The notes under the pieces: model-generated | Databases searched by the model: none | What the model saw: only the letters and a program-made list of their open reading frames with translations | What the model was told of the DNA's origin: nothing | Position numbers and translations under genes: made by a program | Assembly: GCA_903937225.1 (NCBI GenBank) | Contig: CAIZYO010000133.1 | Location: forward strand, 1-9,177 | Direction of reading: 5' to 3' | Origin: an uncultured Chloroflexota bacterium | Lineage (GTDB): Bacteria; Chloroflexota; Limnocylindria; Limnocylindrales; Limnocylindraceae | Length of the DNA stretch: 9,177 nucleotides | Part shown: one piece after another, positions 4,248 through 9,177 of the stretch | Numbering within the stretch: position 1 is the stretch's first letter | How the letters are laid out: the number at the start of each line of letters is the position of its first letter

Positions 4248-5624
4248 ATGAGCAACCAACTCCCCCCGCAATCGAGCGACGCCGAAGAGAGCATTCTTGG
4301 CGCACTCCTCATTGACGGCGAGGTGATGCTGGAGATTGCGGACAGCCTCAAGCCTGGCGACTTCTACAAGCCGGCGAACGCGAAGGTCTACTCCGCCATT
4401 CAGCGGCTCTACGAACAGAGCCAGCCAATTGACATTCTTACCGTGTCGGAAGAGCTCGAGCGACGCGGCCAGATTGAAGAGATTGGGGGTCGCGCCGCAC
4501 TCGCAGATCTCTGCGACCGAACGCCAACGGCGGTCCACGCAAAGCAGTACGCAAAGATTGTTGAGCGAAAGTCCATGCTTCGCGGACTGATCGGCGCTGC
4601 TGGTCGAATCGCATCAATCGGATACGAAGATCCGTCTGACATCTCCGAAGCGATCGACCGTGCAGAGTCTGAGCTGTTTGCGGTCAGTGAACGCCGCGCC
4701 GCAAATGGCTTCACACAGATCGGTACGCTCGTTGGTGCTGCGTATGACCAACTCGATCGCATGCACCAGAACCGCGGCCAGTTGATGGGTCTACGCACTG
4801 GGTACACCGCGATTGACACCATCACGCAAGGACTACAGAACTCTGACTTCATCGTCCTTGCCGCGAGACCATCTGTTGGAAAGACATCGCTTGCACTCAA
4901 CATTGCAGAGAATGTTTCGCTCCGTGAAGGTAAGTCGGTTGGCGTTTTCTCGCTCGAAATGAGCAAGGAGCAACTAGTGCTCCGACTCCTCTCCAGCGTG
5001 ACAAAGATCAACTCGTTCAATCTTCGCAGCGGACAGGTTTCGGGGCTGGACTTCTCTAAGATTGCGGAAGCGCTCGGGACACTCTCAAGTGCCAAGATGT
5101 TCATTGACGACACCGTGAACATTTCCGTGATGGAACTTCGCACGAAGGCGCGGCGCTTGAAGATGGAGCAGGGCCTTGACCTCCTGATCGTTGACTACTT
5201 GCAACTGATGCAGCCTGGGCAGCAGAGCCGCGATGGCAACCGCGTGCAAGAGGTGTCAGACATCTCGCGCGGGCTGAAGGCCCTCGCACGTGAGCTCGGG
5301 ATTCCGATCATTGCCCTCAGCCAGCTTTCGCGTCAGACCGAGGCTCGAGAGAAGGGCGAGCCGCGACTCTCCGACCTTCGTGAGTCGGGCGCAATTGAGC
5401 AGGATGCCGACGTGGTGATCTTCCTCTACCGCGACGGAGAGCGAAGTGATGACGCCGGCGTGACAGGAGAGGCGATCAACTTCAACGTTGCCAAGCACCG
5501 CAATGGGCCTACAGGGAGCGGCCAGCTCTGGTTCCGCAAGGAGGAGACACGCTTCGTCAATCTGGTCCGTGAGCGCGCACCAGAGCTCCCAGCACCGGGG
5601 GCGGAGGGCGACCCGCTAATGTGA
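4248..5624 (+). CDS. dnaB: Replicative DNA helicase DnaB
   Basis: This is the hexameric 5'-3' helicase that unwinds the chromosome at the replication fork, 458 residues and the normal family length. The N-terminal collar domain starts with PPQSSDAEESILGALLID (6-23). A linker follows, then the RecA-like domain from about 180. Visible motifs are Walker A ARPSVGKTS (206-214), catalytic SLEMS with Glu237 (235-239), Walker B LLIVDYLQL with Asp316 (312-320), LSQLSRQTEAR (357-367), the LSDLRESGAIEQDAD block (374-388) and KHRNGPTG (416-423). All key residues are present and no intein interrupts the P-loop. The C-terminal tail is acidic and proline-rich. The ATG at 4248 has no Shine-Dalgarno sequence and a -10-like GATGAT 6 nt upstream. 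It lies downstream of lexA, separated by a spacer with DnaA-box sequences, and 4 bp before an MFS gene. Confidence 0.98.
   Translation: MSNQLPPQSSDAEESILGALLIDGEVMLEIADSLKPGDFYKPANAKVYSAIQRLYEQSQPIDILTVSEELERRGQIEEIGGRAALADLCDRTPTAVHAKQYAKIVERKSMLRGLIGAAGRIASIGYEDPSDISEAIDRAESELFAVSERRAANGFTQIGTLVGAAYDQLDRMHQNRGQLMGLRTGYTAIDTITQGLQNSDFIVLAARPSVGKTSLALNIAENVSLREGKSVGVFSLEMSKEQLVLRLLSSVTKINSFNLRSGQVSGLDFSKIAEALGTLSSAKMFIDDTVNISVMELRTKARRLKMEQGLDLLIVDYLQLMQPGQQSRDGNRVQEVSDISRGLKALARELGIPIIALSQLSRQTEAREKGEPRLSDLRESGAIEQDADVVIFLYRDGERSDDAGVTGEAINFNVAKHRNGPTGSGQLWFRKEETRFVNLVRERAPELPAPGAEGDPLM
5617..5622 (+). promoter_or_regulatory. Possible -10 element of the MFS gene, inside the end of dnaB
   Basis: TAATGT fits the TANNNT pattern and ends 6 nt before the ATG at 5629, the same geometry as at the other leaderless-type starts. 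It lies within the last dnaB codons and shares its final T with the TGA stop. No -35 was seen. Read-through from dnaB is an alternative means of expression. Confidence 0.4.
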
Positions 5625-5637
5625 GGGCATGACCCTC
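5623..5637. repeat. Inverted repeat spanning the MFS start codon
   Basis: GAGGG (5623-5627) and CCCTC (5633-5637) flank CATGA, placing the ATG in the centre of a 5-bp inverted repeat. In a dnaB read-through transcript it could form a small hairpin that masks the start. As DNA it could be an operator half-site pair. It is short enough to be chance. Confidence 0.3.
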
Positions 5638-6861
5638 ATGCTGATGCGCCCAGAGATGCGGCGCTCCTCGTACCTGTACTTCGTCATTGGCCTGATGCAG
5701 GCGGCGTACCTCCCCTTCTCGGGAATCGTCTTTCGAGATCGAGGGCTCTCCTTTGAGGCGATCGGTCTGATCGGCGCCGTCAACTCCATGATCGCGCTCG
5801 CGGCAGGTCCAATCTGGGGCCACCTCGGCGACGCAGTTCTCGGTCGCGCGAGCGCCTTCCGACTTGCGCTGGTGAGCGCCGCGGTTGGCGTGATCCTCTT
5901 TGCGGTTGGGCCGTATGAAGGAATCCCTGGTGCAGCACTCGCGTCATTTGCTGGCGCTGGCCTTGTGCCGCTGCTTGACTCTATTGGTATGGAGCAACTC
6001 GCTAAAGTCGGCGGCCAATGGGGTTCACTCCGCGCAATCACGAGCTTTAGCTATGCAGCGATGTGCATCCTGAGCGGTGCGCTCGTGGCGAGTGGCGGCG
6101 CGATCATGATTGCGCCGCTCTATGGGATCACCGCGCTCATTCTCATTGCAGGAACTATTGGCCTCCACACTGCTCCCGCGATACACCACGGGGCACGGCC
6201 AGTACTGAGCGAGGCAGAGGCGGAGATTGAGCGATCAGAGATTGCGGGACCAAATGCAGAGATTGCGGTCACCGGCGATTGGCGCGATCGTTTTGGCACG
6301 GTAACGCTTGCCTTTCAGCAATCTCCGAGGCTCTTTGCGTTTCTGATGCTGAGCCTTCTCGTGAATCTCGGCGCGGGACTCTTCTATGCGTATGGATCAT
6401 TTCGCATCCAAGAGGTAGGCGGAAGTGCAGCGGCGGTTGCGTTCGGTGGCACCGTCTCCGCGGCCGTTGAGATCCCCTTCTTCCTTGCTGGAGGACTCGT
6501 CGCTGCTCGCCTTGGACTTCGATCACTCTTCTCATTCGGACTCATCGCCATGGGAATTTGCAGCGTTGGGTATGCGTTTATTGATTCACCGTACTGGCTC
6601 GCGCTCGCGCGCTCGCTCGTTGGCATTGGCTTCGCCTGCACACTCCTCGCGAGCGTGTTGAGTGTCCGCGCAATCGTTCCAGCTTCGCTGCAAGCAACCG
6701 GTCAAGCCTTGTACCAGAGCGTCTCCTACGGCCTTGCGGTTGCAATCGCTGCACTCGTTGGCGGAATCATCTACGGAGAGCTGGGTGCGGCGCCGCTCTT
6801 CCTCTTATCTGGCGCAATCATGTTTGGCGCAATCCCGTTTGCGTGGCGGGTGCTTCGCTAA
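5629..6861 (+). CDS. MFS transporter, HcaT/LacY-like (MFS_1_like) group
   Basis: This is a 410-residue major facilitator with about 12 membrane segments in two halves. The halves are separated by an acidic cytoplasmic loop at about 181-222, rich in Glu and Asp. The motif-A equivalent GPIWGHLGDAVLGR (60-73) lies between segments 2 and 3. GGQWGSLRAITSFSYA (128-143) resembles the R/Q-x-WGS signature of the 3-phenylpropionate transporter HcaT and related proton symporters, which is the basis for the subgroup call. Substrate cannot be read from sequence. The neighbouring convergent nucleoside hydrolase makes a nucleoside an attractive guess. The first ATG is chosen for the TAATGT hexamer 6 nt upstream; Met4 and Met6 are alternative starts. 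It begins 4 bp after dnaB and ends 13 bp from the hydrolase stop. Confidence 0.88.
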   Translation: MTLMLMRPEMRRSSYLYFVIGLMQAAYLPFSGIVFRDRGLSFEAIGLIGAVNSMIALAAGPIWGHLGDAVLGRASAFRLALVSAAVGVILFAVGPYEGIPGAALASFAGAGLVPLLDSIGMEQLAKVGGQWGSLRAITSFSYAAMCILSGALVASGGAIMIAPLYGITALILIAGTIGLHTAPAIHHGARPVLSEAEAEIERSEIAGPNAEIAVTGDWRDRFGTVTLAFQQSPRLFAFLMLSLLVNLGAGLFYAYGSFRIQEVGGSAAAVAFGGTVSAAVEIPFFLAGGLVAARLGLRSLFSFGLIAMGICSVGYAFIDSPYWLALARSLVGIGFACTLLASVLSVRAIVPASLQATGQALYQSVSYGLAVAIAALVGGIIYGELGAAPLFLLSGAIMFGAIPFAWRVLR

Positions 6862-6874
6862 ACCGAGCAGAACG

Positions 6875-7834
6875 TTAGGACTTCGCGAAGATCTCCATCA
6901 TTAGATCCACAAAGCGCTGCGCGTTCGCATCAAAGGCAACTGCGGCGTTCGGCTCCTTCCCTCCACGGAAGTGCGTATCAACAACCGTTCTTCCGAGCGT
7001 GAGTGTCCCGGTCGTCTCTACGGCGACGTGATGCCTGCTGCTGGTGATGATGTTCGGCTCAACAAGTGCGGCGACACAGAGCGCGTCGTGCACAGGGGCT
7101 GACTCCGGAACGTCCATCTTCTGGCTGCTCTCGTAGCTCGCAACGCGGCGCTGGATGAAGATGGCGGCGGCTTTTCCCGCTGGTGTTCCGAGCGCCTCGA
7201 GTGCATCGCACTGCGCCGCGGTAACGAGCGCCTTGTGCGTGGCGTCGAGCGGCACCATCAACACATTCTTGAAGCCCGCATCAAAGACGCTTGCGGCGGC
7301 TTCGGGATCGGCCCAGATGTTGAACTCGGCGGATGGAGTCATGTTCCCCACTTCATGGCCGCCCCCCATGATGATCAGCTGCGGCACCCACTCAGCGAAC
7401 TTCGGCTCCTGGGCGACTGCGGCGGCAATGTTCGTGAGTGGCCCGATCGGCATCAACGTGATCGGCTCCGTTGCCGTGCGGTACGTCTCGATCAACCACT
7501 CAACGGCGCGGTTCGAGGCCGCCGCGCGCGTGCTGCGTGGGATGTCGAGATACGTGCCGTGAGGATCCTGCACGGAGTCTGCCTTGAAGAAGCGCTCCGC
7601 GGGCATCGTCTTTCGAACGAGTGGTCGTGGCAACCCTGCATGCACGGGGATATCCGAGCGGCCGATCAGGTCCAGCACGGAGATGCTGTTAGTGGTCGTT
7701 GCGGTCAGTGGAGCATTTCCGAACACCGTACTCACGCCAATGAGGTCAATCTCAGGGTGAAGCGCCGCGAGCATCAGCGCGACGGCGTCATCCGTCCCCG
7801 TGTCGCAGTCAATGATCAGTTTCTTCGTGTTCAT
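6875..7834 (-). CDS. Inosine-uridine-preferring nucleoside hydrolase family protein
   Basis: This enzyme hydrolyses the N-glycosidic bond of ribonucleosides to free base and ribose, in salvage or nucleoside catabolism; it is 319 residues long and cytoplasmic with no signal peptide. The calcium-binding signature DCDTGTDDA (9-17) gives Asp11 and Asp16. Asn40, IIMGGGHEVGN (154-164), AEFNIWADPEA (169-179) with Glu170 and Asn172, and VHDALCVA (248-255) with His249 and Asp250 complete the active site known from the Crithidia enzyme. All expected ligands are present, so it should be active; base preference cannot be predicted. The ATG at 7834 lies 6 nt after a TATGAT -10 hexamer with no ribosome binding site, suggesting leaderless expression. 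It is convergent with the MFS gene and divergent from the ATPase-SARP regulator, which might control it. Confidence 0.95.
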   Translation of the reverse strand: MNTKKLIIDCDTGTDDAVALMLAALHPEIDLIGVSTVFGNAPLTATTTNSISVLDLIGRSDIPVHAGLPRPLVRKTMPAERFFKADSVQDPHGTYLDIPRSTRAAASNRAVEWLIETYRTATEPITLMPIGPLTNIAAAVAQEPKFAEWVPQLIIMGGGHEVGNMTPSAEFNIWADPEAAASVFDAGFKNVLMVPLDATHKALVTAAQCDALEALGTPAGKAAAIFIQRRVASYESSQKMDVPESAPVHDALCVAALVEPNIITSSRHHVAVETTGTLTLGRTVVDTHFRGGKEPNAAVAFDANAQRFVDLMMEIFAKS

Positions 7835-7840
7835 GCCCTA

Positions 7841-7846
7841 ATCATA
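7841..7846 (-). promoter_or_regulatory. -10 element of the nucleoside hydrolase gene (leaderless arrangement)
   Basis: TATGAT on the minus strand is a 5/6 match to TATAAT and ends 6 nt before the ATG at 7834, so transcription would start at the start codon. No clear -35 was seen at 16-18 nt. Confidence 0.6.
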
Positions 7847-7947
7847 CGTGGGCGCGGGGGACAAAGACCAACCTGGTACGCGATTGATACATGGAAACGC
7901 CTCACTATCCCCGCAGCCGATTCGCGGCACCCGCTGCGACGGCGTGG
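7847..7947. other. Divergent intergenic region, hydrolase / ATPase-SARP gene
   Basis: This spacer must hold the regulator promoter. The best candidate I see is TTGATA (7884-7889) with TATCCC 16 nt downstream (7906-7911), which is weak. I see no SARP-style direct heptamer repeats and no LexA operator. Confidence 0.25.
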
Positions 7948-7954
7948 AAGGGAG
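7948..7954 (+). promoter_or_regulatory. Ribosome binding site of the ATPase-SARP regulator
   Basis: AAGGGAG ends 6 nt before the ATG at 7961 and supports that start over the in-frame ATG four codons later. Confidence 0.7.
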
Positions 7955-7960
7955 TGGGCC

Positions 7961-9177
7961 ATGCGAAAGCAGATGCAGTTCAGCGTGGAGCGGCCACGGC
8001 TGGAGCGGGAGCTTGATCGACTGGAGGCGGGCGGCCTTGGGGTGATCGCTGGGAGCGCCGGTTATGGGAAGAGCAGTTCGGTCGCCTCATGGGCATCGCG
8101 TCTCGGGACGCCAGTTCGCTGGATCCGCGGTGCTGAACGACTATCGGATGCTCTTCTTCTTGCGGCCGAAGATGACGGTGGGATCTGGTTGCCGCGTCTT
8201 GGTCGTGCAGCACGAAAGAAGAGTCGCATTGACACGTGTGCCGCTTCGATCTGCGCAGATCTTGCTGCGCCATACGCATCTCTCACGCTGATTATTGACA
8301 ACACCGACGCGCTGACGGAGGACCCTGAATCACTCGCGATGCTCCGCGCCATTGCAGAGCGAGACCCAGATGGGTCACGAGTGATCTTCATTGGACGACG
8401 ACGTGCGGCGCTACGGCTCGCGACGGCGCGCAGTAAACGCGCGGTTCTTGAGGTCGGTGCGGTGGCGCTGCGCGTCTCACCCCAACAGACGCGTCAGATT
8501 GCGGAAGCGCGCGGGTGGCGCGGCACGCCTTCGCAACTTGAAGAGGTGCGGCGCGGTGCCGCTGGCAACGGTGGCATTCTCTCCGCGTGGCTCTCTCGTG
8601 CAGATGACCGCTCATCAACGCGTGATCTTGATGACTTCATCCGGCGCGACGTGGTCGGTGGATGTGAACCGCTGCTGCGACGGCTTGCAGAGGAGCGAAG
8701 CGAAACGACCAACCTGCACATGCTTCAGTCGCTCTGGGGTGAAGGGCTGCTGATCGCCCCTGCAGAAGATGATGAGCTTGGTCGCGAAGGATGGGAGATC
8801 CCGAAAATGATTGCTGCGGCGCTCTCCCTTCCAGGCGAGATCGCCACGGGGCTGCCGCACCCGCCGCGCACGCCGCGCACGCAGGTGCGTGAGATGCCAC
8901 GTGAGCAAGATCGCCGAGTCCTCATCCATGACCTTGGACCCCTCCACCTCGAGGTTGATGGGCGCATGGTCGATGGGGCCGCCATCCGACCACGATCACT
9001 CGCGCTACTCACGTACCTCGCCACGCGACCGCGACATTCGGCGACGCGCGACGAAGCGATTGATGCGCTTTGGCCGGAGGCCGACGCGCAGGCGGGACTG
9101 AACTCGTTAAATCAGGCGATCTATCACTTGCGCCGTGCGATAGACCCGGATTACGACGCATCCCCAGAGGGTGGAGC
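7961..9177 (+). CDS. Large ATPase-SARP transcriptional regulator (MalT-like P-loop plus AfsR-type winged helix), truncated by window end
   Basis: The frame is open for 405 codons from the ATG at 7961 to the window edge without a stop. The first part looks like a STAND/MalT-type NTPase: Walker A GSAGYGKSS (31-39) followed by SWA (43-45), Walker B LTLIIDNTDAL (108-118) with Asp113, and VIFIGRRR (141-148) as a possible sensor strand. A Pro/Arg-rich linker (300-309, with a 9-bp tandem duplication encoding PRTPRT) leads to a SARP/AfsR-type DNA-binding winged helix. That domain starts DLGPLHLEVDGR (324-335) and continues with RPRSLALLTYLATRP (343-357), DEAIDALWPEAD (364-375), and NSLNQAIYHLRRAID (381-395). 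A bacterial transcriptional activation domain (BTAD) and perhaps TPR repeats are expected beyond the edge. The ATPase-before-winged-helix order is the reverse of AfsR. Its target is unknown; the divergent nucleoside hydrolase is a candidate. Confidence 0.87.
   Translation, partial: MRKQMQFSVERPRLERELDRLEAGGLGVIAGSAGYGKSSSVASWASRLGTPVRWIRGAERLSDALLLAAEDDGGIWLPRLGRAARKKSRIDTCAASICADLAAPYASLTLIIDNTDALTEDPESLAMLRAIAERDPDGSRVIFIGRRRAALRLATARSKRAVLEVGAVALRVSPQQTRQIAEARGWRGTPSQLEEVRRGAAGNGGILSAWLSRADDRSSTRDLDDFIRRDVVGGCEPLLRRLAEERSETTNLHMLQSLWGEGLLIAPAEDDELGREGWEIPKMIAAALSLPGEIATGLPHPPRTPRTQVREMPREQDRRVLIHDLGPLHLEVDGRMVDGAAIRPRSLALLTYLATRPRHSATRDEAIDALWPEADAQAGLNSLNQAIYHLRRAIDPDYDASPEGG

Noticed and set aside
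3534..4538. Long minus-strand open frame (334 codons) across lexA and the start of dnaB
   Set aside because: It is antisense to two certain genes and shows no recognisable domain; it is a by-product of high GC codon usage.
6881..6890. Palindrome CTTCGCGAAG at the end of the nucleoside hydrolase gene
   Set aside because: It has no loop or T-run and lies in codons for the conserved C-terminus, so it is likely chance.
8864..8881. Tandem CCGCGCACG duplication as a functional repeat
   Set aside because: It is only two 9-bp units in a Pro/Arg-rich linker; this is simple slippage in GC-rich coding DNA.

Overview
The window is bacterial chromosome with moderately high GC, densely packed, and holds seven recognisable genes, one complete small gene of uncertain function, and a possible gene fragment at the left edge. 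The organism cannot be named from the sequence. Three things suggest a high-GC Gram-positive-like lineage (Actinobacteriota) or a Chloroflexota member: LexA operators of the GAAC-N4-GTTC type, several apparently leaderless genes, and an ATPase–SARP regulator. No tRNA, rRNA, IS element, CRISPR array or prophage gene was seen. No stretch over 300 bases lacks a gene.

Left part (1-2226): a small SOS-type gene on the minus strand (52-369) is divergent from rplI (549-995), which is followed 28 bp later by a Y-family DNA polymerase (dinB, about 1024-2226). The 179-bp region between the divergent genes carries two identical 14-bp LexA operators exactly 30 bp apart. One of them sits inside a promoter with a perfect -35 facing the small gene. 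The small protein resembles the DUF6504-type proteins encoded with mutasome (ImuB/DnaE2) genes. The dinB frame has no ATG, GTG or TTG upstream of its catalytic motif and seems to start at CTG.

Middle (2244-5624): a CPA2-family cation/proton antiporter (minus strand) converges on dinB and is divergent from lexA. lexA has a textbook promoter (TTGACA-N17-TCTAAT) with a LexA operator in the spacer, and its ATG lies at the predicted transcription start. A 132-bp spacer with a perfect DnaA box, a near-match DnaA box and a GC hairpin then leads to dnaB, the replicative helicase. Replication, translation and SOS-response genes are thus interleaved: rplI-dinB, lexA, dnaB and the SOS-controlled small gene.

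Right part (5629-9177): an HcaT-like MFS transporter starts 4 bp after dnaB and converges on a nucleoside hydrolase gene (minus strand). The two could form a nucleoside uptake and cleavage pair, though this is inference. Divergent from the hydrolase is a large regulator gene that runs off the right edge. Its first 405 codons encode a MalT-like P-loop ATPase domain followed by a SARP/AfsR-type winged helix.

A recurring architectural feature is that five genes (antiporter, lexA, dnaB, MFS, nucleoside hydrolase) have a -10-like hexamer exactly 6 nt before the ATG and no good Shine-Dalgarno sequence at usual spacing, as expected for leaderless mRNAs. The small SOS gene, rplI and the regulator instead have clear Shine-Dalgarno sequences 6 nt before the start codon.
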